Source: Salinisphaera sp040361255 (GTDB taxonomy: Bacteria > Pseudomonadota > Gammaproteobacteria > Nevskiales > Salinisphaeraceae). Taken from it: a stretch of DNA of 64,000 bases. The stretch covers positions 1 to 64,000 of the forward strand of contig NZ_APNG01000011.1 of assembly GCF_040361255.1 (NCBI RefSeq). The letters run 5' to 3'. Under the pieces are notes generated by a model. That model was not told the origin of the DNA. It was given only the letters and a program-made list of their open reading frames with translations, and ran no database searches. Below, piece after piece: positions 55,008 through 63,931 of the stretch; the stretch's first letter is position 1; every line of letters begins with the position of its first letter. A program made the translations under genes and the position numbers.

Positions 55008-56564
55008 ATGGCGATAATCAAACGTACATTCTGGGCACTCGCCCTGTTGATGCCAGCGGCTGCGCTTGCGCAGAGCCCGGCAGCCGATATCGCACAACAA
55101 GGCGTGGGGAATACGGTCCCGCCCTGTAGCAGCTGTCACGGGCCTGATGGCCAGGGCAACGCCGCCGCCGGCTTTCCGCGGCTTGCCGGCCTGGGCTCGG
55201 TCTATCTCCAGGATCAGCTCGACGCCTATGCCGATGGTCGCCGGGAAAACGCCATCATGCAGCCGATCGCGAGTGCCCTGTCCGCCGCGCAGCGTCGCGC
55301 CATGGCCAACTATTACAGCGCGCTTGCGTTCAAGCCCAGCGAAACCAACGCCCCGCAACAACCGATATCCGCTGCCGCTGTCGAACTGGCAGAACACGGT
55401 CGCTGGGATGACGCGATTCCCGCCTGTGTGCAATGCCACGGGCCCGGCGGTATGGGCATCGGCGATCGCTTTCCGGCACTCGCTGGCCAGTCCGCGAACT
55501 ATATCGCCAGCCAGCTGCGCGCCTGGCGCGCGCACAAACGCCCGGCCGGGCCAATGGACCTGATGGCCACGATCGCCAATCGGCTCGACGCGGCCGATAT
55601 CATGCCGGTAGCCGAGTACTTCGCGGCCCAGCCAAGCACCACCGCGCCGGCCACGAACAAAGCCGACGACAAGGCGAACGACTCTTCGACCGGCCCGGCA
55701 AAACCGGCTGGTACGCCGAATGCCTCCGGCGTTCAGGCGTCGACTTTCGTACCGCCGGCCCGCGGCACGATTCCCGACAACGAATTCGGGGCCATGGTAC
55801 GCAAGGGCCGCGCAATCTTTACCGATACCCAGCAGCATGCGGCACGCTTTGTCGGCAACGACCTGCAATGTGCCAACTGCCATCTCGATGAAGGCCGGCT
55901 CGCCGATTCCTCGCCACTGTGGGCCGCCTGGGCGATGTATCCCGCCTACCGTGGCAAGAACAAGCATGTGAATGATTTCCCCGAGCGCATCCAGGGCTGT
56001 TTTCGTTACAGCATGAACGGCACACCGCCGCCGCGCGGCGACGAGGTGTTGCTGGCGCTGGAAACCTATGCCTACTGGCTCGCCAGCGGCGCGCCCGTGG
56101 GCAAGGCGCTGTCCGGTCGCGGCTACCCCGAACTCGACGCGCCCAGGCAATCGCCGAGCTTCGAACGCGGCGCGCAGGTCTACACCGAGCGCTGTGCGTT
56201 ATGTCATGGCAGCGATGGCCAGGGCCAGCGCGCGGCCGACGGGCGTATCGCATTTCCGCCGCTATGGGGACCGCGTTCCTATAACTGGGGCGCGGGCATG
56301 CATCGCGTGAACACGGCCGCGGCCTTCATCAAGGCCAATATGCCGCTGGGCGCGACCACGCTGTCCGAGCAACAGGCCTGGGATGTGGCCCAGTTCATCG
56401 ACAGCCACGAACGCCCGCAGGATCCGCGTTTCACCGGCTCGGTCGCCGATACCGCCAAGCAGTATCACGGCAAGTACTCGATGTATGGCCAAACCGTCAA
56501 CGGCGAGGTACTGGGCCAGAACGCCCCGCCGTCAGGCACCGCGCCCGCCGCGAAGACGCGGTAA
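55008..56564 (+). CDS. Tetraheme cytochrome c, probable TsdB-TsdA thiosulfate dehydrogenase fusion
   Basis: A 518-residue exported protein. The signal peptide ends near Ala21. Four heme-binding motifs: CSSCH (40-44), CVQCH (140-144), CANCH (288-292), CALCH (396-400). The first half is a cytochrome c4-like diheme unit. After a Pro/Ala/Thr/Asp-rich linker (205-255), the second half resembles TsdA: GNDLQCANCHLDEGR, YPAYRGKNKHVNDFPERIQG, and Cys331 in CFRYSMNG at the position of TsdA's axial Cys ligand. TsdA oxidises thiosulfate to tetrathionate, and TsdB is its diheme acceptor. The start ATG at 55008 is preferred over GTG at 54993. It appears to be a single gene. Confidence 0.85.
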   Translation: MAIIKRTFWALALLMPAAALAQSPAADIAQQGVGNTVPPCSSCHGPDGQGNAAAGFPRLAGLGSVYLQDQLDAYADGRRENAIMQPIASALSAAQRRAMANYYSALAFKPSETNAPQQPISAAAVELAEHGRWDDAIPACVQCHGPGGMGIGDRFPALAGQSANYIASQLRAWRAHKRPAGPMDLMATIANRLDAADIMPVAEYFAAQPSTTAPATNKADDKANDSSTGPAKPAGTPNASGVQASTFVPPARGTIPDNEFGAMVRKGRAIFTDTQQHAARFVGNDLQCANCHLDEGRLADSSPLWAAWAMYPAYRGKNKHVNDFPERIQGCFRYSMNGTPPPRGDEVLLALETYAYWLASGAPVGKALSGRGYPELDAPRQSPSFERGAQVYTERCALCHGSDGQGQRAADGRIAFPPLWGPRSYNWGAGMHRVNTAAAFIKANMPLGATTLSEQQAWDVAQFIDSHERPQDPRFTGSVADTAKQYHGKYSMYGQTVNGEVLGQNAPPSGTAPAAKTR

Positions 56565-56592
56565 AATCCGGGCGACGGGCGCACGCACGCGT

Positions 56593-57129
56593 TTACGGGC
56601 GCTGGTAGAGCAGCGCGGCCTGATCGAGCGCGGCCACGATCTGACGGGCCAACGCATCGGCCTGCTGCGATACCGCAGCACGCGCGCCGGCCGGGCTTTC
56701 GATTGCCAGCTGTACGGCCACAAGCTGGTCCGCATTGTCCACGACACGCACGTTGTAAGCCGGGCGGGCCTGGCCGATGACCCGACGCGACACGCTGTCC
56801 ATATCCGCCAGTTCGATCACGATACTGGCCTGCGCACCACTCGCTCGACTGGCCGCATGCCGGCTGGCGCCGTCCTGTTCACGCGTGGGCGGTGCGGCAT
56901 CGAGCATGGGCGTACAAGCGTGGCCGGCCGCCAACAGCCGCTTGCACAGCGCCTGCTCGAAGGCGGCTTCGATAGCCAGATCGGTAAAGGCCGCATAGGC
57001 GATGAAGCCGTCATAGCGCGTGTCGCCATAGCCCGGATCGACAAAGCGATAGGCCGGCGTGCTTGCGCAGCCGGCCAGCATCAGACACACGAGCGTCAGG
57101 GCAATACGGCGGCAAAAATCGAACAACAC
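56593..57129 (-). CDS. Lipoprotein of unknown function
   Basis: A 178-residue protein with a type II signal peptide: a basic N terminus, hydrophobic core and lipobox LAGC at Cys21. The mature region has YRFVDPGYGDTRYDGFIAYAAF, Ala-rich helices, and strand-like segments (VIELADMDSV). It recalls DUF4136-type lipoproteins of beta-strand/helix composition, but I cannot assign it firmly. It is convergent with the cytochrome gene and upstream of no clear partner. Confidence 0.7.
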   Translation of the reverse strand: MLFDFCRRIALTLVCLMLAGCASTPAYRFVDPGYGDTRYDGFIAYAAFTDLAIEAAFEQALCKRLLAAGHACTPMLDAAPPTREQDGASRHAASRASGAQASIVIELADMDSVSRRVIGQARPAYNVRVVDNADQLVAVQLAIESPAGARAAVSQQADALARQIVAALDQAALLYQRP

Positions 57130-57154
57130 GGCTTTCCGACAGGCGAATGACGCC

Positions 57155-59137
57155 TCAAAGATTAGCCGGCGCGATCACCGCCAACAACTGGCGCGCGGCG
57201 ACCTGATCGCCCGCTCTGCAGCCCAGGTTTTCGATCTCGCCGTCGATGTCGGCGGCGATGGAAAACTCCATCTTCATGGCTTCGAGCACCAGCAGCGTGT
57301 CGCCCGCCTGCACCTGATCGCCCACGGCCACATCGACACGCTGGATCTTGCCATCCATACGCGCCAGCACGCGGCCATCGCCTGCCCCATCGGCAGACTC
57401 GGGTGGCAGCCGCAGGACATCGGTATAGAGTGCCGTGCGCCCCTGGGCACACAGCCACACATCCGCGCCGTGGCACAGCACATCCGCGCGCGCGGCCACG
57501 CCGTTCAACACATAATCGAAACGCGTGCCGTCGAAGGCCCCGATACGCAGATCGATCCACGTATCGTCGACGCGCACCTGATAGTCCCCGCCGTCATGGC
57601 GCAGCCGCAAGTCGTTGCGGTGATCGCCCTGTATCAACACCAGCGGCGTTTCATTGGTGCCCGCGCTGCGCCAACCCGCCAATGCGTCTGCCAGGCCGCC
57701 GCTCGCCGCGAGACGCCCTGCATCCTGGGCATGACAGGCCACCGCCGCGAGCGCGAGATGTTCACGCCCGGGGGCATCGCCGGCCAGGGCCGGCTGCATA
57801 TGCGTGCCGACGAAACCGATATCGAAATCCCCCGACACGAACGCCGGCTCGGCGAGTATGCGTGCGAGAAAATCGCGGTTGCTGACCGGGCCGAACAACA
57901 ATGTCTCGTCGACCGCGGCAGCCAGCCGGCGGCGCGCGATATCGCGGGTTTCGCCCCAGGCGATGATCTTGGCCGCCATGGAATCGTAATGCGGGGTCAC
58001 CATCTGGCCTTCACGCAGGCCATGGTCGACGCGAATACCCGCCCCCTGCGGCACCCGCCAGGCCCGTACGAGGCCGGTCTGGGGCATGAAATCCTGGGCG
58101 ACGTCTTCCAGGCACAGCCGTACTTCGATCGCATGGCCGTCGAAACGCACATCGTCCTGGGCGAGCGTAAGCGGCTCGCCGGCGGCGATACGCAGCTGCC
58201 AGGCGACCAGATCGAGTCCGGTCACCAGTTCGGTCACCGGGTGCTCGACCTGTAGCCGCGTATTCATTTCCATGAAATAGAACGCGCCGCTGGCATCGAG
58301 CAGAAATTCCACCGTGCCGGCGCCACGATAACCGATCGCAGCCGCAGCATCGACCGCAGCCTCGCCCATGCGTGCCCGTAATTCGGCGTCGACAGCCGGC
58401 GACGGCGCTTCTTCGACGACTTTCTGGTGGCGACGCTGGACCGAACAATCGCGCTCGCCCAGGTGAATCACATGGCCGTGCATGTCGGCCAGCACCTGAA
58501 TCTCCACATGGCGTGCGCCGAGCACGGCTTTTTCCAGAATCAGTTCGTCCGAACCGAAGGCACTGGCCGCTTCCGAACGCGCGCCGCGTATCGCCTCGGC
58601 CAGATCGGCTTTGCGCTCGACCAGTCGCATGCCGCGCCCGCCGCCGCCCGCCGACGCCTTGACCATCAAGGGAAAGCCGATCCGTTCGCCCTCGGCAATC
58701 AGCGTGTCGTCGTCCTGGGCCTGCCCCTCGTAACCGGGCACGCAGGGCACGCCGGCTTCGATCATGCGCTGCTTGGCCGCGCGCTTGCGCCCCATCAGAT
58801 CGATGGCCTCCGGCGTCGGCCCGATAAATATCAACCCGGCCGCTTCGACCGCACGGGCGAAATCCGCGTTTTCGGCCAGAAACCCGTAGCCGGGATGAAT
58901 CGCCTGGGCGCCGCTGGCCTTTGCGGCGGCGATCAGTTTGTCCACCGCCAGATAGGATTCAGCCGCCGGCGCGGGGCCGATCGCCACCGCCATGTCGGCT
59001 TGCTGCACATGCAGCGCCTGGGCATCGGCGCTCGAATATACCGCCACGCTGCGACACCCCACCGCGCGTGCGCCACGGGCGATACGGACGGCGATCTCGC
59101 CGCGGTTGGCAATCAGGACACTGTCGAAACCAGTCAT
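57155..59137 (-). CDS. atuF: Acyl-CoA carboxylase alpha subunit (biotin carboxylase + BCCP; AtuF-like)
   Basis: A 660-residue subunit that carboxylates its own biotin and passes CO2 to the beta subunit. Biotin carboxylase domain 1-450 (ANRGEIAVRIAR, KASAGGGGRGMR, EMNTRLQVEHPVTE). The C-terminal BCCP has EAMKME with biotinylated Lys622. This is the form used by methylcrotonyl- and geranyl-CoA carboxylases. It ends the operon; its start overlaps the enoyl-CoA hydratase stop by 4 bp. The geranyl (atu) assignment rests on gene order; a 3-methylcrotonyl role (liu) is the alternative. The ORF extending to 59569 includes the hydratase region. Confidence 0.85.
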   Translation of the reverse strand: MTGFDSVLIANRGEIAVRIARGARAVGCRSVAVYSSADAQALHVQQADMAVAIGPAPAAESYLAVDKLIAAAKASGAQAIHPGYGFLAENADFARAVEAAGLIFIGPTPEAIDLMGRKRAAKQRMIEAGVPCVPGYEGQAQDDDTLIAEGERIGFPLMVKASAGGGGRGMRLVERKADLAEAIRGARSEAASAFGSDELILEKAVLGARHVEIQVLADMHGHVIHLGERDCSVQRRHQKVVEEAPSPAVDAELRARMGEAAVDAAAAIGYRGAGTVEFLLDASGAFYFMEMNTRLQVEHPVTELVTGLDLVAWQLRIAAGEPLTLAQDDVRFDGHAIEVRLCLEDVAQDFMPQTGLVRAWRVPQGAGIRVDHGLREGQMVTPHYDSMAAKIIAWGETRDIARRRLAAAVDETLLFGPVSNRDFLARILAEPAFVSGDFDIGFVGTHMQPALAGDAPGREHLALAAVACHAQDAGRLAASGGLADALAGWRSAGTNETPLVLIQGDHRNDLRLRHDGGDYQVRVDDTWIDLRIGAFDGTRFDYVLNGVAARADVLCHGADVWLCAQGRTALYTDVLRLPPESADGAGDGRVLARMDGKIQRVDVAVGDQVQAGDTLLVLEAMKMEFSIAADIDGEIENLGCRAGDQVAARQLLAVIAPANL

Positions 59138-59934
59138 GTGCGGGCCCATCGGGGTGTGCGTTTTTCGCGAAATGCCTGCGTACCTTCGGCGCCTTCGTCG
59201 CTGAGCAGACAATCGGCAAACAGCGCAGCGGCCTGATCGGCGAGCCGGTCCATATGGCGGCCATCGAGCATAGCCAGCAGTTGTTTGGAGGCGGCATTCG
59301 CACCCGGCGCACAGGCCTTGATATCGGCCAGTACGCCCTCGAGCGCGCGATCGGCCGCGGCGAGATCGTCGACGACGGTATGGGCCACGCCGAGTCGATA
59401 GGCCTCGGCGCCATCGAAGCGCAGCCCGCAGACGGCAACCCGCCGGGTCGCGGTCATCCCGATACGCGCGACCACGAACGGCATGATCTGGGCTGCGGGC
59501 AGGCCGAGCCGGGTTTCGGGCATGCCCATCGTCGCATCGCGGGTCACGATGGTGATGTCGGCAACACACAACAGGCCGAAGCCGCCGCCGAGAGCCGCGC
59601 CCTGGGCTACGACCACCACCGCCTGTGGTGCACGATCGATCATCGTCAGCACCTCGCCGAAACGGCGGTTGAAGGCAACGACGGCCGCGCGCCGGTCTGC
59701 GCCCGTCACATCGCCGATGGATTTCAGGTCCGCGCCGGCACAGAAATGGCGGCCGGCCCCGCGCAGCACGATCGCGCGTACGCTGCGATCGTCGACGACT
59801 GCTTCGAAGACGGCGGCCAGCTCTTCCACCGTCTGGCTATCGAGCGCATTGGACACGCCGGCACGATCGAATACGACCTGCAATACACCGTCGCGCAGTG
59901 CCAGGGTCAGCTGTGTTGTCTCGGGTAACGACAT
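59134..59934 (-). CDS. atuE: Enoyl-CoA hydratase/isomerase family protein (AtuE-like)
   Basis: A 266-residue crotonase. The oxyanion-hole region is GRHFCAGADLKSIG, and QGAALGGGFGLLCVADI replaces the Glu of typical hydratases; a retained Glu lies in PETRLGLPAAQIMPFV. That motif is reminiscent of isohexenylglutaconyl-CoA hydratases (AtuE). In the atu pathway it hydrates the geranyl-carboxylated acyl-CoA. The start at 59934 lies 15 bp after the dehydrogenase stop. A 3-methylglutaconyl-CoA hydratase role (LiuC) is the alternative. Confidence 0.75.
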   Translation of the reverse strand: MSLPETTQLTLALRDGVLQVVFDRAGVSNALDSQTVEELAAVFEAVVDDRSVRAIVLRGAGRHFCAGADLKSIGDVTGADRRAAVVAFNRRFGEVLTMIDRAPQAVVVVAQGAALGGGFGLLCVADITIVTRDATMGMPETRLGLPAAQIMPFVVARIGMTATRRVAVCGLRFDGAEAYRLGVAHTVVDDLAAADRALEGVLADIKACAPGANAASKQLLAMLDGRHMDRLADQAAALFADCLLSDEGAEGTQAFREKRTPRWART

Positions 59935-59949
59935 GGCAAGGACCGGGGC

Positions 59950-61107
59950 TTAACGCGAGCGCAGTTCGAGGCGCTTGGCGATGATCGAAAGCATCACCTC
60001 GTCGGCGCCGCCGCCGATCGAATGCAGGCGCAGGTCGCGATAGAACTGGGCGGTGGTGGATTCGGCCATATAGCCCTGCCCGCCCCAGAACTGCAGACAG
60101 GTATCGGTGAGCTGGCGGGCCAGCCGGCTGGTCTTGAGCTTGGCCATGGAGGCGTTGAGGGTCACGTCGCGACCATCGACCAGGTCGGCCGTGGCCTGAT
60201 ACGTCAACGCACGGGCGGCTTCGAGTTCGGTGGCGAGTTCGGCGAGCGTGAACTGGACATACTGGTTGTCGATCACGCCCCGGCCGAAGGCCTTGCGCTC
60301 GCGGGTGTAGTCCACGGTATCGTCGAACACCCGTTGCATGGCCTCGAGAATGCTGGCCGCCAGAAACAGGCGTTCTTCCTGGAACTGCTGCATCTGGTAG
60401 CTGAAACCCTGGCCTTCTTCGCCGATGAGATTGCGCGCCGGCACGCGGACATTGTCGAAGAAAATGATGGCCGTATCCGAACTGCGCTGGCCGAGCTTGT
60501 CGAGTTTCGTCTCGCGGTTTACGCCAGGCGCGTCGAGCGGCACGACGATCAGCGACTTGTTGCGATGCTTCGCCTTGTCATCGTTCGGGCCGCCGGTCAC
60601 GCACAACAGGCAGATCCAGTCGCCCTGGGTGCCGTTGGTGATCCACATCTTCTGGCCATTGATGACGTAGTCGTCGCCATCGCGCTTGGCCGTGGTGGTA
60701 ATACCCGCCACATCCGAGCCTGCGCCGGGTTCGGATACGCCGATACAGGCGACCTGATCCCCGGCGATCGCGGGGGCGAGGAATTCGCGTTTCAATGCCT
60801 CGCTGCCATAGCGGGCCAGTGCCGGCGTGGCCATATCGGTCTGTACGCCCACGGCCATGGGAATACCGCCACAGGTCATGCGCCCCAGACTTTGTGCAAA
60901 GGCAAGCTGGTATGAATAATCCAGCCCGAGTCCACCGTATTCCTCGGGCTTGGTGATGCCGAGCAGGCCCAGATCGCCCAGGCCCTTGAACAGCTCGTGG
61001 GCCGGGAACAGGCCCGCCTGCTCCCATTCGCGTACGTGTGGATTGACCTGTTCCTCGATATAGCGCTCGGTGGTGCACCGTATTTCATCGTGTTCGTGGG
61101 TGAACAT
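59950..61107 (-). CDS. atuD: Acyl-CoA dehydrogenase (AtuD-like, copy 2)
   Basis: A 385-residue flavoenzyme that introduces an alpha,beta double bond into an acyl-CoA. Visible: GDLGLLGITKPEEYGG, CIGVSEPGAGSDVAGI, KMWITNGTQGDW, QFWGGQGYM and the C-terminal SIGGGADEVML. It resembles citronellyl-CoA dehydrogenases (AtuD). GAGGAG precedes the start at 61107. It is third in the operon, 20 bp after the carboxylase beta gene. It is clearly paralogous to the gene at 62753-63919. Confidence 0.85.
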   Translation of the reverse strand: MFTHEHDEIRCTTERYIEEQVNPHVREWEQAGLFPAHELFKGLGDLGLLGITKPEEYGGLGLDYSYQLAFAQSLGRMTCGGIPMAVGVQTDMATPALARYGSEALKREFLAPAIAGDQVACIGVSEPGAGSDVAGITTTAKRDGDDYVINGQKMWITNGTQGDWICLLCVTGGPNDDKAKHRNKSLIVVPLDAPGVNRETKLDKLGQRSSDTAIIFFDNVRVPARNLIGEEGQGFSYQMQQFQEERLFLAASILEAMQRVFDDTVDYTRERKAFGRGVIDNQYVQFTLAELATELEAARALTYQATADLVDGRDVTLNASMAKLKTSRLARQLTDTCLQFWGGQGYMAESTTAQFYRDLRLHSIGGGADEVMLSIIAKRLELRSR

Positions 61108-61127
61108 GGCAATTCTCCTCGCGCGCC

Positions 61128-62744
61128 CTAGAAGCGGGCGACGCCGAAATCGTTGGGCCGTACGTCGCGTCGGCGCGCTTCGCGGCATACGGACAGCGTG
61201 AGCGCGAGCACGCGGCGGGTATCGCGCGGGTCGATCAGTCCGTCGTCGAACAGGCGCGCGCTGCCGTAGAAGGCATGGCCCTGCTCCTCGAACTTGGCCG
61301 TGATCTGTGCGTACATCTTGTCGAGCAGGCCGTCGGGCGGGGTTTCGCCGCGGCCTTGGTACTTGGCTTCGGTGACGATCTGCATCACGCCGGCCGCCTG
61401 TTCGCCGCCCATGACCGCGGTACGCGAATTGGGCCAGGCGAAGATGAAGTCCGGCGAAAAGCCGCGCCCGCACATGCCGTAGTTGCCGGCACCAAACGAG
61501 CCGCCGATCACGAAGGTGATCTTGGGCACATGGGCGTTGGCCACGGCCTGGATCATCTTCGAGCCGTGCTTGACCATGCCCGCCTGTTCGGCGTCCTTGC
61601 CCACCATATAGCCGGTGATGTTCTGCAGAAACACCAGCGGAATATCGGCCTGGCAGCACAGCTGGATGAACTGGGCGGCCTTGTTCGCGCCCTTGGTGGT
61701 AATCGGCCCGTTATTGGCCAGCACGCCGACCGGACGCCCTTCGACCGCGGCATGCCCGCATACCAGCTGGGCATCGAAATCGGCCTTGAATTCATCGAAG
61801 TCGGAATCGTCGACCAGCCGGGCGATGACTTCGCGACAGTCGTAGGGCTTTTTGTGATCGGCCGAGACGATGCCGCACAACTCGTCGATGTCGTAGCGCG
61901 GCGGCGCAAACCCCGGTAGCTCGGCCTTCGGCGCGCGCGCGTTCCAGTCCAGCCGGGCCATGACCTCGCGCGCCCGACGGATGCCGTCGGCATCGTCGGC
62001 GGCCAGATATTCGCAGGTACCGGCGGTGCCTGCATGCATGTCCGCGCCACCCAGCGCTTCGTCCTCCGCGATCTCGCCGGTGGCAGCCTTGAGCAGCGGC
62101 GGGCCGGCCAGAAAAACCTTGGCCCGCCCTCGCACCATGATCACGTAGTCGGACAGCCCCGGCATGTACGCGCCACCAGCGGTCGAGGAACCATGCACGA
62201 CCGTGATCTGGGGCAGGCCCAGCGCCGACAGCCGCGCCTGATTGGCAAAGGTGCGCCCGCCTTCGATGAACATTTCGTCCTGATAGAGCAGATTGGCGCC
62301 GCCGGACTCGATCAGCGACACGATCGGCAATTTCTGGATTCGCGCGATTTCCTGTATGCGCAGGGTTTTCTGTACACCCCAGGGGGTCATGGTGCCGCCC
62401 TTGATCGCGCTGTTGGAGGCATTGACCATGCAGCGCACGCCCGACACATAACCGATACCGCAGATACTGTTGCCGCCGGCCAGCGAACCATCGGTATCGT
62501 CGTGACAGCCATAGCCGCACAGCGTGGACAGCTCCAGAAACGGCGAACCGCGATCGAGCAGCAGATTCACCCGATCGCGCGGCAGCAGCTGTTCGCGCTT
62601 GCGATAGCGCTCGGCCTTGCTCTGTTCGGTCGCATGGACCTTCGCTTCGATTTCGCGCAGTGCGTCGACCGCGGCGAGCATGCCTTCGCGATTGCGCTGA
62701 AAGCTGTCGGCGTTGCGATCGACACGGGTGGAGAGAACCGCCAT
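61128..62744 (-). CDS. atuC: Acyl-CoA carboxylase beta subunit (AtuC-like carboxyltransferase)
   Basis: A 538-residue carboxyltransferase that transfers CO2 from biotin to the acyl-CoA. The N-terminal region has KREQLLPRDRVNLLLDRGSP. The oxyanion-hole stretches are HGSSTAGGAYMPGLSDYVIM and FLAGPPLLKAATGE, and the C-terminal half has IGGSFGAGNYGMCGRGFSP. The sequence is that of methylcrotonyl/geranyl-CoA carboxylases, not of propionyl-CoA carboxylases. The start at 62744 is 8 bp after the first dehydrogenase gene. Geranyl versus methylcrotonyl specificity is not settled from sequence alone. Confidence 0.85.
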   Translation of the reverse strand: MAVLSTRVDRNADSFQRNREGMLAAVDALREIEAKVHATEQSKAERYRKREQLLPRDRVNLLLDRGSPFLELSTLCGYGCHDDTDGSLAGGNSICGIGYVSGVRCMVNASNSAIKGGTMTPWGVQKTLRIQEIARIQKLPIVSLIESGGANLLYQDEMFIEGGRTFANQARLSALGLPQITVVHGSSTAGGAYMPGLSDYVIMVRGRAKVFLAGPPLLKAATGEIAEDEALGGADMHAGTAGTCEYLAADDADGIRRAREVMARLDWNARAPKAELPGFAPPRYDIDELCGIVSADHKKPYDCREVIARLVDDSDFDEFKADFDAQLVCGHAAVEGRPVGVLANNGPITTKGANKAAQFIQLCCQADIPLVFLQNITGYMVGKDAEQAGMVKHGSKMIQAVANAHVPKITFVIGGSFGAGNYGMCGRGFSPDFIFAWPNSRTAVMGGEQAAGVMQIVTEAKYQGRGETPPDGLLDKMYAQITAKFEEQGHAFYGSARLFDDGLIDPRDTRRVLALTLSVCREARRRDVRPNDFGVARF

Positions 62745-62752
62745 ATCCGAAT

Positions 62753-63919
62753 CTAACCCCGCTGGCCGGGCAGAATGCCCATCGTCTTGCAGATGATGCC
62801 GAGCATGACTTCGTCCGCGCCGCCCCCGATCGAGGCCAGGCGAGTATCGCGAAATGCCCGCGAAACCTCGGCTTCCCACATATAGCCCTGACCGCCCCAG
62901 TACTGCAGACAGGCATCGGTGACTTCGCGCACCAGGCGCCCGGTCTTGAGCTTGGCCATGGAGGCCAGTTGCAGCACACCGCTATCGTCGGGGTTGACGA
63001 CATAGCGTTCGCAACACCGATAGGTCAGTGAACGCAGGGCTTCGATCTCGGTCTGCAGTTCGGCCAGGCGAAAATGCACGACCTGGTTATGCAGAATCGG
63101 CACGCCAAAGGTCTGGCGGTCCGAGGTGTATTCGATCGTGGCGTTGACCACGTTTTCCAGGCCCTTGAGCGCGGAGGCCGCAGCGAATATGCGCTCTTCC
63201 TGGAACTGCTGCATCTGCATGGTGAAGCCCATCCCTTCGGCACCGATACGGTTGCGCTGCGGCACGCGCACGTCGTCGAAAAACAGCTGGGCGGTATCCG
63301 ACGACCACATGCCGAGCTTGTGCAGCTTGCGGGCACGCTCGACGCCGGGGCTATCCAGCGGCACCACGATCAACGACTTATTCCGGTGCGGCCCGTCATC
63401 CGAGGTGTTGGCCAGCAGGCAGATCCAGTCGGCCTTCATGCCATTCGTGATCCACATCTTGGAGCCGTTGATGACGTAGTCGTCGCCATCCTTTCGTGCC
63501 GTAGTCTTCAGCTGGGCGACATCGGAGCCGGCCTGCGGTTCGGATACACCGATGGCGGCCACCTGCTCGCCGGCGATGGCCGGGGCCAGAAACTCACCGC
63601 GTAGTTCGTCGCCGCCATAGCGCGCCAGCGCTGGCGTGGCCATATCGGTCTGTACGCCGATGGCCATGGGCACGCCGCCGCATTTGATCCGGCCCCATTC
63701 CTCGGCGGCGACCATGGCATAGGAATAATCCAGCCCCTGACCGCCGTAGGCCTCGGGCTTGTGGATACCAAGCAGGCCCAGATCGCCCATCTTCTTGAAC
63801 AGTTCGTGCGAGGGAAACTGCTGGGCCTGCTCCCACTCGGCGACATGCGGGTTGATCTCGCGATCGATAAACCGGGCAATGGTGTCGCGCAGGGCGTCGT
63901 GTTCGGGGGTGAATTGCAT
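62753..63919 (-). CDS. Acyl-CoA dehydrogenase (AtuD-like, copy 1)
   Basis: A 388-residue paralogue of the operon's second dehydrogenase. It shares GDLGLLGIHKPEAYGGQGLDYSY, AIGVSEPQAGSDVAQL, KMWITNGMKADW, QYWGGQGYMWE and SIGGGADEVMLGII. The two look clearly homologous along their whole length by eye. It lies at the head of the visible operon, 8 bp before the carboxylase beta gene. Two such dehydrogenases suggest two successive oxidations, or chain-length variants, in one pathway (inference). Confidence 0.85.
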   Translation of the reverse strand: MQFTPEHDALRDTIARFIDREINPHVAEWEQAQQFPSHELFKKMGDLGLLGIHKPEAYGGQGLDYSYAMVAAEEWGRIKCGGVPMAIGVQTDMATPALARYGGDELRGEFLAPAIAGEQVAAIGVSEPQAGSDVAQLKTTARKDGDDYVINGSKMWITNGMKADWICLLANTSDDGPHRNKSLIVVPLDSPGVERARKLHKLGMWSSDTAQLFFDDVRVPQRNRIGAEGMGFTMQMQQFQEERIFAAASALKGLENVVNATIEYTSDRQTFGVPILHNQVVHFRLAELQTEIEALRSLTYRCCERYVVNPDDSGVLQLASMAKLKTGRLVREVTDACLQYWGGQGYMWEAEVSRAFRDTRLASIGGGADEVMLGIICKTMGILPGQRG

Positions 63920-63931
63920 AACAGGCTCTCG

